DNA of 64,000 nucleotides from Notamacropus eugenii. Taxonomy: Eukaryota > Chordata > Mammalia > Diprotodontia > Macropodidae. Every line of letters starts with the position of its first letter. Positions within the stretch are counted from its first letter, which is position 1. A program made the position numbers and the translations under genes. The notes beneath the pieces are model-generated. The model ran no database searches, was not told the DNA's origin, and saw only the letters and a list, made by a program, of their open reading frames with translations. Location: assembly GCF_028372415.1 (NCBI RefSeq), contig NC_092877.1, positions 254,075,010-254,139,009 of the forward strand. Direction: 5' to 3'. Below are positions 1 to 13,675 of the stretch, in pieces.

Positions 1-1312
1 TTACTCCAAGATCACAGAGAAAATACTGCAAGCAGATGAAAAATAATTCAATTAGTGTCTAAATACAATCAGGATAACTTGCAAGACCCAGCAGCTTCTA
101 CATTAAAGGAACAAAGTACTTGGGATAAGATATTCTAGAGGCCAAAGGAGCTAGGATTAAAAGCAAGAATCAACATCCCCACAAAACTGAATTTAATACT
201 TCAGTGGAAAAAATTGTCATTCAGTGAAATAGAGGACTTTCAAGCATTCATGATGATAAGAACAGAGTTGAATAGAAGATTTGACTTTCAAATACAAGAA
301 TAAAGAGAAGCATGAAAAGATTAACAGGGAAGAGAAATCATAAGGGACCTATAATTGTTTACAATGTATATTAATTGTTTATGTTTATTGTTTACAATTG
401 TTTATGAATATTTATATTCCTCCATAGAAAAATAGTATTTGTAACTCCGGAGATTTTTCTCAGTACCAGGGTAGTTGGAAGGAGTATATACATATAGACA
501 GAGTTCACAGGGTCAGGTGAATATGATGGGATGCTATCTAAAAAATAAAATTAAGGGTGAGAGTAGAATATATTGGGAAGAGAAAAGGAAAAATAGAATG
601 GGGTGAAATATCACTCACATAAAAGTGGAAAAATATTTTTCAGTGGAAAAGAAGAGGGGATAGGTGAGGAGGAAAGAATGAACCTTACTCTCATCATATT
701 TGGCTTAAGAAGGGAATAATACGTGCACTCAATTTGATATGAAAATCTATCATACTACAGGAAAGTAGGGAGGAAGAAAATAAGTTAGGTGTGGGGGATG
801 ATGGAAGTGAGGGCAAATGGGTGGAGGGGGCAATTCAAAGTAAACAATTTTGAGGAGAGACAGGCTCAAAAGAGAGAATAGAATAAAGGGGTGGGCAGAA
901 AAATGGAGAGAAATATAATTAGTCTTTCACAACATGGCTGCTATGGAAGTGTTTTGCATGACTACACGTGTATAAATTATCAAATTCCTTGCTTTTTCAG
1001 TGGGGCTGGGTGGGTAGCGAGGGAGCAAGAGAAGCAGGAACTCAAAGTTTTAAATATGAATGTTAAAAATTGTTTTTATAAGGAACTGGGAAATAATACA
1101 TACAGACAATGGGGAATAGAAATTTATCTTGCCTTACAAGAAAATAGAGGAGAAAGGGATGAGAAAAGAGAGGGGTGTGATAGAAGGGAGAGAAGACTGA
1201 GGACAGGATCATCAGAATGTATGATGTCTTTGGGTGGATAGAGGGGAGAGATGGAGATTTGGAACTCAAAATCTTGTGGAATTGAAGGTTGAAAATTAAA
1301 AATAAATAAAAA
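1..1312 (+). mobile_element. HAL1-like (half-L1) 3' half: ORF1 C-terminus plus G-rich 3' UTR
   Basis: Positions 1-303 read in one frame with only short interruptions as the C-terminal domain of L1 ORF1p, the RNA-binding chaperone. The stretch ELGLKARINIPTKLN followed by a conserved SEIEDFQAF motif parallels the human ORF1p C-terminal RILYPAKLSF region, and a stop lies at 301-303. About 1 kb of purine-rich, G-rich non-coding DNA follows and ends in an A-rich tail near 1290-1312. No ORF2 endonuclease or reverse transcriptase lies between the ORF1 stop and the tail, which is the layout of half-L1 elements. The same 3' UTR recurs at 30.85-31.85 kb (+), 3.17-4.1 kb (-) and 47.65-49 kb (-). The 5' end lies outside the window. 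Confidence 0.72.
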
Positions 1313-1319
1313 CTTGAAA

Positions 1320-2285
1320 GCACGGGAATAAATGGAACCGTTCTTAGTAGTATCTAAAGCAAAGAGCAGGCATTATTTGTAGTAAAAATATATTTGAAGA
1401 TTCCCCAATAAGATGAGGGTTGCAGCAAGGATGACTATTATCACCACTATTACTCAATATTGTATTGCAAATGATAGGTATTGTAAGAAAATTAGATAGC
1501 TAAATCAAATGAATAAAGATAGATAATGAGGAAATCAAGCTCTTACTTTTTGCAGATGGCAAAATGGTACACTTAGAGAATCCTAATCAATCAATTAGAA
1601 AAACAACTAGTTGATAAATTAATTACTTTAAATAACATTAAAGAAATTCCAATTAAGGTAACTATTCACAATAGAAAATACTTGAGAGTCTACCTCCTAA
1701 ACACAGAGAGTAAATGAATACAATTACAAAACACTATCCACCCAAATAAAGATAGATTTTAACAGTTAGAAAAAATATTATGTGTCATGGGTGGACTGAG
1801 CCAATATAATAAAAATTACATTTCTACCTAGGTGAATTTACTTTAGTTAGTAACATATCAATTAAAGTACCAAAAATACTTTGTATAGCTAGACAATAAA
1901 AAACCAAAATTCATCAGATAATTATCAGACACATGTCAGGGGAATCATTAAGACAAACCTGAAGAAAGGAATCCAAGTATTGCCAAATTTCAGTATATAT
2001 TACAGTAATCTTCAAAACAGCCAAGTAGTGGATGAAGGATAGAACAATGGATCAGTGGAATGACTTAGGTAAACCAAACACAGTAGTAAATGACCATAAC
2101 AACTTAGAGCTTGATAAATACAAAGATCCAAGTTTTTGTGATAAAAACTTGATATTTAACAAAAATTTCTGAGAAAACTAGAAAGAAATTTGGAAGAAAC
2201 TAGGTATACACCAACTTCTCACATCATATACCAAGATAAGGTCAAAACTGACAATGAATTAAGATGTAAAGGGTCATGAGATCAA
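1320..2285 (+). mobile_element. L1 ORF2 fragment (reverse transcriptase to C-terminal region)
   Basis: The sequence starts inside the L1 reverse transcriptase, where a 'GINGT' phrase is followed by a GCQQG-like and SPLLFNIV-like block at 1425-1470. The catalytic FADD box is present as FADG at about 1549-1560. Downstream comes the thumb/connection region with the WVGRANIIKI-like stretch near 1790. Similarity stops around 2285 at a KIRSKL-like motif. It carries many stops and indels and lacks both ORF2 ends. It begins directly after the A-rich tail of the preceding HAL1-like copy, so it is either a 5'-truncated insertion or the continuation of an older L1. Confidence 0.72.
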
Positions 2286-2629
2286 TTAGTGTTATACTGT
2301 TCTATTAATAACTAATTATTAGCTTGTGATCTATCCTTTTCCTACTATTTCTGTTGAGACCCAATTCCTGAACAGGTCAGTGGTTATCTGAAAGGCTTGG
2401 TTCGGTGATAAGATTACTCTTAGGCCCTAAGACACATACTCATAAATTGATTAGACTGTACCTCACCCAATTAGGAATTATTAACTACCTAGGAACTACA
2501 TCTCTTTTAGGCACAATTTGTCCCTGTGGTGTCATAAGTATATTGGTGGAACATAGGAAAATGTAGCTGTCTGTTACATGTATGGATAAAGAAGAGTTTA
2601 TGATGAGGTCATTATTTTTTAGTATTTAA
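2286..2629. other. Unassigned spacer between two LINE fragments
   Basis: No open frame over 40 codons and no repeat family that I recognise. It separates a + strand L1 piece from the poly-T end of a - strand L1. Confidence 0.4.
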
Positions 2630-3154
2630 ATTAATTTATTTGTTTTCAGTTTTCAAAAATGGCTTTAAAAAAGACTTAAATTTTTTCTCCCAACTCCCTC
2701 CCACTTCCCTTCCTAAGATGACAAGCAGTCATATATGGGTTCCACACATGCAATCTTATTAAACACATTTTCACATTCATCATGTTGCATGAAAGAATTT
2801 AAAAGGATGGGAGAAACCCTTAGAGAAACCAAACCAAATCAGAAAATTATACAGGAGAAAATAGTCTGTTACATTTCTCAATATGATCCCATAGATCTAT
2901 CTCGGTATGGATGGGATTTTGCCTTAAGAGCCTTTTGGCAGTGTTTTATGTCCTTGTATTTCTGTGAAGGGCTAATTGTATCAGCAACAGTCCTTACACA
3001 CTGTGTCCATTAGTGTGTCCAGTGTTCTCCTGATTACGCTCATTTCAATCAGGATCAGTTCATATAAGTCCTTCAAGGCCTCTCTGAAGTCTTCCTGCTT
3101 TTCGTTCTTTATAGACAATAGTATTCCATTACATTCATATGCAACAACTTTTTT

Positions 3155-3997
3155 GTAACTTACTTTAATTATTGTATTTATTTTTAGTTTTCAATATTCA
3201 TTTCCACAAGATTTTAAGTACTAAATTTTCTCCCCATCTCTTCTGTCTCTCACTCCGAAAAAAACATGCATTCTGACGACTCTATACCGCAGTCTGCTCT
3301 GCCTTCTATCACACCCCTCCCTTCCCTTATCCCCATGTTCTCTCTTTTTTTGTATGGCAAGGTAGATTTCTATACTCCATTACCTGTATTTCTTATTTCC
3401 CCAGGTGCATACTAAAACAATTCTTAACATTCATTCCTTAAACTTTTGAGTTCCAACTTTTCTCCCTTCCTCCCTCCACACCCATCCCCACTGAGAAGGC
3501 AAACAATTCAATATAGGCTATATATGTGTAGTTTTGCTAAAGACTTCCATGATAGTCATGTTGTGAAACATTAATTATGTTTCCCTCCATTCTGTCCTGC
3601 CACCTTTTTATTCTATTCTCTCTTTGAATCTTGTCTCTCCCCTAAAGTGATTACTTCTAATTACTCCCTCCTCCCATTTGCCCTCCCTTCTATCATTCCC
3701 ACACCTCAATTACCCCCTTCTCCCCTAACTTCCTGTAATGTAAGATGGATTTTAATGCCAAATTCAGCATACATGTTATTTCCTCCTTAAGCCAAATATG
3801 ATGAGTAAATTTCATTTTTTACCTCTCACCTCACCACTTTCCCCCTCCATTTAAACAGCTTCTTCTTGCCTCTTTTATGAGAGATAATTTGCCTCATTCC
3901 ATTTCTCCCTTTCTCCTCACAATATATTCCTCTCTCACACATTAATTTTAGTTTTCAGATGTCATTCCTTCCTATTCAACTCACTCTGTGCTCTCAG

Positions 3998-4041
<44 letters not shown>

Positions 4042-5895
4042 TATGTATGAATACTTAGAATACGTATATATGTATGTTTATGTATATATGTTTCCTGTTT
4101 ACCTTTTCATGCCTCTCTTCATCCTTGTATTTAAAAGTCTAATTTTCTATTCAGCTCTGATCTTTTCTTCAAAAATGCTTGAAAGTCCTCTCTTTCATTT
4201 AATGACCTTTTTTTCCCCTGTAGTATTATACTCAGTTTTCTGGGTAGGTGATTCTTGGTTTTAATCCTAGTTACTTTGACTTCTGGAATATCACATTCCA
4301 AGCCCTTCAATCCCTTAATGTAGAAGCTGCTAGATATTATGTCATCTTGATTGTATTTCCAAAATTCTTTCTATTTGAAACATTTTCTCTTTGACCTAGG
4401 AACTCTGGAATTTGGCTACAATAGTCCTAGGAGTTTTCCTTTTCAGATCTCTTTCAAGAAGTGACCAGTGGATTTTTTCAATATTTATTTTACCCTCTGG
4501 TTGAAGAATACCAGGGAAGTTTTCCTTGATAATTTCATGAAAGATGGGGTCTAGGCTGTTTTATTGATCATGACTTTCAGGTAGTCCCATAACGTTTAAA
4601 TTTTCTCTACTGGGTCTATTTTCCAGGTAAGATTTTTTTCAATGAGATATTTCACATTGTCTTCTATTTTTTTTCATTCTCTTGGATTTGTTTTGCAATT
4701 TTTTTTGTTTCTCATAAAGGCATTAGCTTCCAACTGCTCCATTATAATTTTTCAAGAACTATTTTCTTCAGTCACCTTTTGAAGTTCTTTTTCCATTTTG
4801 CTAATTCTGCTTTTTAAAGTATTATTCTCCTTATTGACTTTTTGGGGTCTCTTTTGACATTTGAGTTAGTCTGTTTTTAAAGGTGTTATTTTTTTCATCA
4901 TCTTTTGGGGTTTCCTTCAGCAAGCTGTTGACTCACTTTTCATAATTTTCTTGCATGACTCTCATTTTTCTTCCCAATTTTTCCTCCACCTCTCTTACTT
5001 GATTTTCAAAATCCTTTTAGAGCTCTTCATGGTCTGACACCATTGCATATTTATTTTCAGGTTTGAGATGCAGAAGGCTTGACTGTCACGATTTCCTCTG
5101 ATGATGAGCATTGTTCTTCCTCATCCAATGGGATGGAAGAAAATAGCAGTTCACCAAGAAAGTTTCCTTTTTGGGAGCATTTTTCTAGTCTGTTACTTGA
5201 CTTTTGAGTCCTTTAACAAGAGAAGGGTATAGTCTGGGGACCTGTAAGTTCTCTGTTTCTCCAAGGTGGCACAATCAAGGTAGAGGAGTTACTCCTCTCT
5301 TGCCCTGCACTCGTCTGTGAGCAACCATAAGCACTCTATTTTCCCCAGGACCTGGGAGTACAATTCCTTCTCCACAACTGCCTCCACCTCCACCACGTCA
5401 CCACTGTTCCTCAACCCAGAAGGACTACTCAAAGCTGAGATCCAAGTCAGCTGCTTAATTCCCCAGGAGGCTTTAGACAGAGGGCTCCAAAAATGGATGC
5501 TGCTGCTATAGTGGATGCTGCCCGCGGTCCAGACTGTCTTCCCTTCTCTTGGGTAAAGGAGCTTTCTCACTGACATTTCAAGCTGTCTCTGACATTTGTG
5601 GGTTGAAAAATCTGGGAACTGCTGCTACTGGTGGCTCCCTGAAGTATAGTAATGCTCCTGTTTCTGCCATGCTGTTGGGCCAAGGCTGGGTTGGGCTTTG
5701 CTCCACAACTAGTGCAATAGACCTTTCCTATTGGCCTTTCAGGCTGAGTTGGGCTGGAAACCTCTTTCATCAGGTTTTTTTTTTGTGGCTTCTGTTGCTC
5801 TAGAATTATTTTAGAGTCACTTTTTACTGGCATATTATGAATTGTGGGGGAAGAGCTAGAATAGCTGCATCTTTCTACTCTACCGCTTTGGCTTA
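3155..5895 (-). mobile_element. Complete HAL1-like element (5' UTR, ORF1, 3' UTR; no ORF2)
   Basis: On the - strand the order is 5' UTR (about 5895-5060, the most GC-rich part), ORF1 (about 5050-4130), then a C/T-rich (G-rich in sense) 3' UTR ending in an A-rich tail near 3160-3185. The ORF1 C-terminal domain is clear at about 4330-4130. The coiled-coil part is at about 4900-4600. There is no endonuclease or reverse transcriptase. The 2.7-kb length suits a half-L1. It is flanked by an imperfect 17-bp TSD, 3138-3154 (tatgcaacaactttttt) and 5896-5912 (tataccacaactttttc), 14 of 17 matching, and the surrounding L1 resumes exactly there. A TA-rich microsatellite lies at about 3997-4050. The reading frame is broken many times. 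Confidence 0.78.
3997..4090. repeat. TA-rich microsatellite
   Basis: Uninterrupted TA dinucleotides at about 4010-4033, flanked by degenerate TATG/TACA units. It lies just downstream (in element sense) of ORF1 in the - strand HAL1-like copy. Short frames over it are low-complexity Tyr/Ile strings, not genes. Confidence 0.9.
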
Positions 5896-8720
5896 TATAC
5901 CACAACTTTTTCAGCCATTCCCCAATTGATGGGTATCCCCTCAATTTCTGTTTTTGGCCACCACAAAGAAAGCTGCTATAAATATTTTTGTGCACAATGG
6001 AACCCTTTTCCCATTGTTATGATCTCTTTGGGATACAGTCCTAGATATGATATTGCTGGGATAAGGGTATGAACATTTTTTGTAGCTCCCTGGGCATGTG
6101 TTTCATATTGCTCTTCAAATCAGTTGGATTACCTCCCAGTTCTACCAACAATGAATACTAATTGTTCATTCATTGTTCCAACTCTTCCACATCTTCTCCA
6201 ACATTTATCACTTTCCTCTTTTGCCATTTTAGCCAATCTGATAGGTTCGATGTGGTATGTCAGATTTGTTTTGATTTGCATCTGTCTTAAGTGACTTAAA
6301 ACATTTTTTCATATGACTACAGATGGCTTTTATTTCTTTCTCTGAAAACTGCCTGTTCATATGCTTTGACCATTTATCAATTGTTGAATGACTTGTATTA
6401 TAAATTTGACACAGTTATCTAAATATTTTTGAAATGAGGCCTTTATCACAGCTACTATTTGCAAAAACTGTTTCCCAGTTTTCTGATTCCCTCCTAATTT
6501 TGGTTGCACTGGGTTTATTTGGACAAAATCTTTCCAATTTGATGTAATCAAAATTATTGATTTTGCCTTCACAATGCTCTCTATCCCTTGTTTAGTCATA
6601 ACTTTCTCCATTCTTTATAAATCTGAAAAATACACTGTTCCTTGCTCCCCTAATTTGTATCCTTTATATCTAAATCACATATCTACTTGGACTTTATTCT
6701 TATGTATGGTGTCAGGCATTGGTCTATGCCCAGTTTCCACCACACTGCTATCCAGTTTTCCCAGCAATTTTTGTCAGACAGTGAATCCTTATCCCAGAAG
6801 CTGTGGTCCTTAGGTTTATCAAACAGTAGACTGTTATATTCATTGACAACTGTGTTGTGAGTGCCTAACCTATTACACTGATCAACTCTTCAATTTCTTA
6901 GCCAGTACCAAGTGTTTTTGATTACTGCTGCTTTATAATAAAATTTGAGATCTGCTAAGGTAGGCCACCTTCCCTAGCTTTTCTTTTCATTAATTCCCTG
7001 ATATTCTGGACAATTTTTTCTTCAAGATGAATTTTGATATTATTTTTTCTAGCTCTAGAAGATAATTTTCTGGTAGTTTCATTAGTATGACACTGAATAA
7101 GTAAATTAGTTGTAGCAGAACTATAATTTTTGTTGCATCAGCTCACCCTACTCATGAGCAACTGATGTTTTTCGACTTATGTAGTTCTGATTTTATTTGT
7201 GCAAAAAGTGTTTTGTAATTGTGTTTATATCATTTCTTGGATGGTTTTGGCAGGTAGACTCCCAGATATTTTGTAGTGTCTACCATAGCTTTAAATAGGA
7301 CTTCTCTTCCTATATCTTCTGTTGGGCTTTGTTAGGAATATATAGAAATGCAAATGATATACATGGGCTTATTTTGTAACCTACAAATATTCCAAGGTTG
7401 GTTATTATTTTAAGCACTATTTTACTTGATTCTCTAGGATTCTCTAAGTATATATTCATATCATCTGCAAAGAATAATAACTTAGTTTCCTCTTTGCTTA
7501 TTGTAATTTCATCAATTCCTTTTATTTTTCTTATTGCTAAAACTAATATTTATATTGCAGTATTAAATGATAGTGGTGATAATGGACATTCTGGTTTCAC
7601 CTCTGTTCTTATTAGAAATGCTTGTAGCTTATCTCCATTTCATATAGTGCTTGCTGATGATTTTAGGTACACACTGCTTAGTATTTTAAGGATGCCTCCA
7701 TTTATTCCTATGTCCTCTAGTGTTTCAGTAGGAATGGGTGCTATATTTTTTTCAAAACCTTTTTCTGCATTTATTGAGATAATCATATGGTTTCTCTTAT
7801 ATTTGTTGTAGATATAATCAATAATGTTGATAGTTTTCCTAATATTGAACCAGCACTGTATTGCTGGTATAAATCCTAACTGATCATAATTTAGTGTTCT
7901 CATGATAAGTTGCTGTATTCTTTTTGCTAATATTTTATCAAAATTATTGCTTCTATATTTATTAGGGATATTGATTTATATTATTTTTTCTCTTTTGGCT
8001 CTTAGCGGGTTAGGCATCAGCACCTTATTTGTACCATGAAAAGAATTTGGTGGGATTTCTTCTTCATCAGTCTTCCTAAATAATGTATATGGTAATGGAA
8101 TTTACTGTTCTTTAAATGTTTGATAGAATTCACTTATTAATTCATCTGACCCTGGAGATATTTCCCAGGGAGTCATTGATGTCTTCTTCAATTTCTCTTT
8201 TTGAGATAGGACTATTTAAATATTCAACTTCCTCTTCAATTAATCTGGGCAGTTGATCTATTTTTTTTTAAAAATTCCGATTTCACCTAAATTGCCAAAC
8301 TTACGGTCATACTGTTGGGCAAAGTATTGCTAATTATTGTTTTAATTTCCTCCTCATTGGAAGTGAGTTCACCCTTTTCATTTTTGATATGGGTGATTTT
8401 GTTTTCTTCTTTTTTAATCACATTGACAAAAGGCCTATCAATTTTATTGTTTTTTTTTTTCATAAAACCAACTCTGTTTTATTTATTAATTCAATAGTTT
8501 TCTTAATTTCAAATTTATTACTCTCTTTTCATTTTCAATATTTCTAATTTGGTATTTACTGGACGATTTTCAATTTGTTCTTTTTCTAGCTTTTTCAGCT
8601 TCATGTACAATTCATTGATCTCCTCTTTCTTTATTTTGTCCATGTACCACATTCATTATCAAAAAACTTATTCTAAGAATAGCTCTTGTAGCATTCCATG
8701 AGTTTAGAACGGCCAAGAGA

Positions 8721-11700
8721 CTAATAATCCACCAAGTCCAAATATTTAACTTTCTAAAGTAAAGTAAGCAAGGTACCAAGGTATGGTGGTTTACCCATTA
8801 TCACACAGTTTATTAATTTGGTATTAATCTATTTTAAGAACTGAATTCAGACTTTTCTCACTTGTAGTACTCTATCCAGCTTGATCCAGTGCAGCAAAGT
8901 GACTTTTTGAGGGTTTCACTATCTAAAGTGCACTTTATAGTTAATATTTTCATCAGGCCTCAATTTTCTGTTTTAAAAATCTGTATTAATCTATTCCAAG
9001 CCTTTTATGATTGTTAGGATTCATTTCCTTTAGTGTTCTTTCTGTGTGAGAAGCAACAGCAACATTAATGTTTATGGATCATTTGGTATATATTATTCTA
9101 TCTTTTCCTTTTTCTTTCTATTCTGCGAGTCCTGAAAGAATTGGAAGGAGGATGCATAAGACTGAGTAATATCTTTTATCTGTTTTTGGGTCACGGATCA
9201 TGAAGAATTTAAGAACAATTATCCAACCTTCTGATGATGAATCTTTCCCTACGTAGCTAGTCTCATCCTTAGAATCTTCTGTTTATGGTACAGTACTACA
9301 AACTTTTTTCTTCACAATAAAACTTACTAAAGCTTAAGTTTCAATGACCTAACATTTAAGATGCCCTAGTTCTAAATTTCCATACCATATAGTCCATAGT
9401 TGTGATTTATGATACAATTGTTCACAGGTTTATTTTGAAGAAATCAGTTTTTAAAAAGTTGGTAGATTTGGTTTTATTATACAGATAAAGGCAGTACGAT
9501 TTCATGATATTTTTGGCTATCTCCTGTTGGGGTGAGCATGAAAAACTTTAGCAAAAATATCAATAGGGAAAGAATTGTAGCTCTAGATTTTTTTTTTCAG
9601 TTCGTCCTCACATTGTGTTGATTTACAGTGTTTTATCAGCTTTGTTATTCTCTTTATAATCTCTGAAGCGTGCCAATATTCTTTCTAAAATTAAGCATTC
9701 AGAAATCAATACAATATAATGAATATACATGAGTTAACTCTCAGGAAAAAATAAACACCATCACATCTCTCTAGAACACCATGACTCTCGAGGTACAATC
9801 AGTTATTAATCTCCCCTTTCCATTTCTTCCTTTTCCAATTAGATGATTCCAAATTTTATCATCAGGATTGTGTTTTACATTATTCCCTTTTGCCTAGAAT
9901 TTTCTCTGTTGTGTTTGCATAACATTTTTACAAATTGCATCAATCTTCTACCTGAATTTGAAACACATGTCTAATTACATTTTAATCTATCTTAAATTTT
10001 CTAACATAGATATTATCCCCCACAATTCCCAGTGCTTCCCTAAACACATTCTTCCTTTGTGTTTATAATAGATTTCAGTTCCACTGGTCCTCCCCGACTG
10101 ATTCCTTGCATTTATGAGAAATAAAGTTTTATTAGAAATAAAATTATCAGTTATGTAAGTCAATAATGTATTGGATATTCATTTTACATGTGAATAAAAT
10201 TTTCAGCAAGTGTACAGATAGTTCAAGATCCTGCCACTCTCTAAACAGACACACCTCTGGCTTTTCTCTGATTAAAAACAACTGTTCTCCAGTCCAATTC
10301 AGAGATAATGTGCACTTATTTTATTTAGCTTCGATCTATTTCCTAAATATTTTTCCCTCTGCTTTTTGCACTTTATTTCTACTGACATCTGTAATTTTTC
10401 TTTCACTCAGTATCCATCAACTAGAACACAGAGTAAAACTCCAAAGGGCATTTTCACTGTATTTTTAGCTATCAAAATAGAAATGTAGCCGTTCAAATTG
10501 CTTTGAGCAAGAGCAACATTAAACATTTCAAAGGAATGACAAAATAAACAGTGCCTATTCCTGTATTGACTACTGAAGAGAACAAAAAATGAACACTATT
10601 AATACTTTCTTCTAGTTTTGTAACTGACATGCTTTGCAATTTAGGGCAATCTGCTATACTTCTCTGTGTTCTCACGTTGCTGTGTCTTTCTGTTCCCTCT
10701 GGCTCTTTTTGGCTCAACATTTTAAAGAATAATTACAATGTTTTCCACCAAGTGAAACTCCATGTATTAATGTTTTCAGAAAGATTTTAGTTTCTTGTTT
10801 AAAAAGCACTTTACGACACCTATTATTATTGTAGTGGTCAACATTGTTGATGTGAAGATGAAAAGTGGATAAAAGCTTTTATTGGAAAAAAAGGATTATT
10901 TTTCCCCATGTGTTTCCTTGCTGTCTGAAACTTCCTCTTCACAGCTGTAATTTACTATCTCTTATTTTGAATAGATCTTGGTCTGCATTAGTTTCTGACT
11001 TCTTTTTATTTTTTCAATCACATATTTTTCAATTCTATATGAGGTCAACACCAGGCATATTTGACACAGACCAATTATATCTTTGGTGTTTTCCTACCAC
11101 CAAGCATTCCTACCCTTGACCTTTAATCCCTTAATAGCATCTTACTTCTATATAGTGATGAAAATACCTCATTTCTATGCCCTTCCAACCTTCATTCAAT
11201 CCTAACTTTTTTTAGTAGATTCTAATTTTCCCAAATGAAACTCTTTTACTTCACTATCTCAGGAGGCAGATTTTTGCAGCTATAAGAAAAATGTGAGCTT
11301 CACCTAAGTTAAGAATGACTTCTATTGGCTTAATATGTAAAGATTCCAAGGTCACTCTTCTTCTAAAAGGCAATATGTTCACCAAAGTGAAAAGATCTAA
11401 ATGATATAATTTCAATGAAGATATTTTGTGGCAACAAAGCCTTGTTAACAATATTAATATCTTATCATTTGGAATGCTAAAGGTAATACAGGCAGTGACA
11501 GCTGTGTTCAATTTTTACAATTGTAATGCTGAGGATTTGAATTAAGGTCTATACATTAGCAAACATTTTAGAAAAATAATATATTTATTTAGGTAGAAGT
11601 GGGCATTACCACTTGATGAAACTTTTTTCCTAATCCTTGGTAACGAATTGGGTGCTGAATGGCATTATTTTCAATATTTGTCTCAGAAAATGGAATTCTG

Positions 11701-13675
11701 CTGCAATGATATCTCCAAATGTTTTTTTCCTATTCATCTTTTCTCAGAGTTCTCCAGTTATCCAGTTATTTGGATGAATATTAGTAGCAATTAAAATAAT
11801 TTTTGATTGGTTAAATGGGAGTTAGATGTTTAGTTCAAGATTTTCACAGGGATTAGTTTCAGGTAGGTGATGAAGATAGATTGATGATGGAGGGATAGGA
11901 AACATTTCACCATATATTAGACTAGAGTATAAACATAATAGAAACAGTCTGGAGATGCGAGGTTCAAGCCTCACATATCATGGTTCCCAAAGTAGACCTT
12001 GGTGAAATTGAAATAGAGATTAGCTTAGTATTTTAAGATAAGATATAAAACTACTTAGCTTTTTAAAAATATATACATCATCATATACAACCCTCTTCTT
12101 TATCTTTATGTAGATTATTCTTCCTTTATTATTCTTAGATTCTAAAAGAATATGAAAATGAAAGAAAAGAAAAAGAAGGGATGAATGTCTGCTAGAGTAA
12201 CAACTTACTGGAAAGGGGAATGTAGTCATATAAATAACAAATTCCTGCCTTTAAGAGGTATATACAATACAGAATAAAAGAAGAGTGTCTTGACAACAAT
12301 TTGTTGAAAAAAATGTGGGCATTTCAGTGGACTAACTGCATTGACTAACATGAGTAAGTGGTACGGTAAGATTTACAAAAAAATTAATAGTATCATCTTA
12401 AACACAATATTAAATACACATTATCCAGAGTGACAAATATCACCTGATAGTAATATATAATTAGGCCCTGATCTAGAGTTTTGTATTTGGTTTCTGCATC
12501 CTATTCTTTTTGTAATATATATTCATTGCTCTTTTTGTTGATGTGTTTTCTCATGGCTAGACTGAATCCTGCCTTGTGACAAAGAACAGCATTTAAACAA
12601 GTTATGCAATGCAAAGATCATATCTGACAATGCCTGTTATATTCCTTCCTAGTAGTCTTCTACCTCCCTTTGCCGCATAATTTTGGAACAAAAAACACAT
12701 TGGCAGGAGGTCTCGAGAAGTGAAAACAAGATGGTATGTTTGTTATCCTTACAAAAAGTAATGGGAAAATGTCAATAGTGTAGATTAAGCTTAAAAATGT
12801 GCCACACATAAAGATTTGTTTGTTTATTTGTTTTGGAGACTCAGCTGTTTAACATTTATAAGCATACCTGCGAATGTAAGAAACTAAATACTTAGCTTGG
12901 AAATGAATTGCTGTGGAGGTAGTACTATAACGTATACTTTCAAGTATGTGAGGAGCTATCATATGAAAGAATAAGACTTTTTCTATTACTGCAGAGGTAG
13001 AAATATGACGAGTAGTTGAAAGATACTGAGACAAATTTTGCCTTATTGTGAGGAAAGATATCATAATTATCAGTTGAAAACTTTACAAAAGTTCTGTTGT
13101 CTGCCATATGAATTTAGGGATTCATTATCTTTGGGGGTTTTCAAGAAAAGTTATAGTACCCTCTTGTTTGAGATGTTACAAAGACAATTCTTCCTTTTGG
13201 TATGAATGGGATAAGGTGTCTTCTATTGCTCCTTTCAATTATGTAAACCTGTGATCAGGATATACTCTGAAATTAAGAGAGCAAGAAGATTCATAAACAA
13301 TTATAGGACATGGTGTCTGAATTAAGGAAGCAAGAAGGTGCAGAACTAAATATTTAGAGTTTCAAATCTCAATTTGGAGCCTGAGATTAGCAAATTTGAA
13401 AATAAAGCAATGAAGAAATCTCCTAAACTGGGCAAGATTCTCTTGGACAGATTAGTTCCCTCAAATAAGTAAGTTCTTAAGGTCAACCCCCGGTATGTAG
13501 AGTGCCATCCTTTACTTTGAGTTTTTATTGGCTATTGTTTGTATGTGAGGCCCATTACTTTTCACCAGGATCATATTTCACATCTTTACAACTTACTAAG
13601 ACATGCTAGAGTTAGAAATGTACTGGTATATGCTTCTAAAATGCTAATTAAGTTCCATATTATGATGGGGCATCA
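8721..13675. other. Repeat-poor stretch with no recognised gene
   Basis: Nearly 5 kb of AT-rich sequence. A weak MIR-type trace on the - strand at about 8755-8885 (cacacag...attcagac...tctatcc layout) is the only repeat I can suggest. The longest frames (for example a - strand frame at 10493-10720) have no recognisable domain, no convincing splice sites and ordinary AT-rich composition. A tRNA B-box-like 'ggttcaagcct' near 11961 lacks a matching A box and cloverleaf. Confidence 0.45.

Larger units (their letters stand above)
2630..8720 (-). mobile_element. 5'-truncated L1, split by a HAL1-like insertion
   Basis: Two blocks form one - strand L1: 2630-3154 (3' UTR and the end of ORF2) and 5896-8720 (rest of ORF2). 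The first block begins with a T-rich end (the L1 A-tail on the other strand). The second reads on the - strand through the ORF2 C-terminal region (about 5900-6560) and the reverse transcriptase. A fragment at 7640-7903 reads QLGFIPAIQCWFNIRKTINI followed by a HMIISINAEKGF motif, the L1 QxGFxPGxQGWFNI...ISIDAEKAFDK region. The FADD box is encoded at about 7460-7471. Similarity fades near 8720, between endonuclease and reverse transcriptase, so the 5' end is truncated. Stops and indels are frequent. The gap 3155-5895 is a separate insertion. Confidence 0.85.

Noticed and set aside
5567-5995. 142-codon - strand frame
   Set aside because: It starts in L1 ORF2 sequence and crosses the HAL1 insertion boundary into the 5' UTR. 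No conserved product, so a chance frame.
10493-10720. 75-codon - strand frame beginning MLSQKEPEGTERH
   Set aside because: The composition of the first half looks protein-like, but there is no homologue I know, and the second half is low quality with no splice sites to limit it.
11950-12010. tRNA-like B box near 'gaggttcaagcctc'
   Set aside because: No A box at the right distance and no cloverleaf. Probably chance or a remnant of a SINE head.
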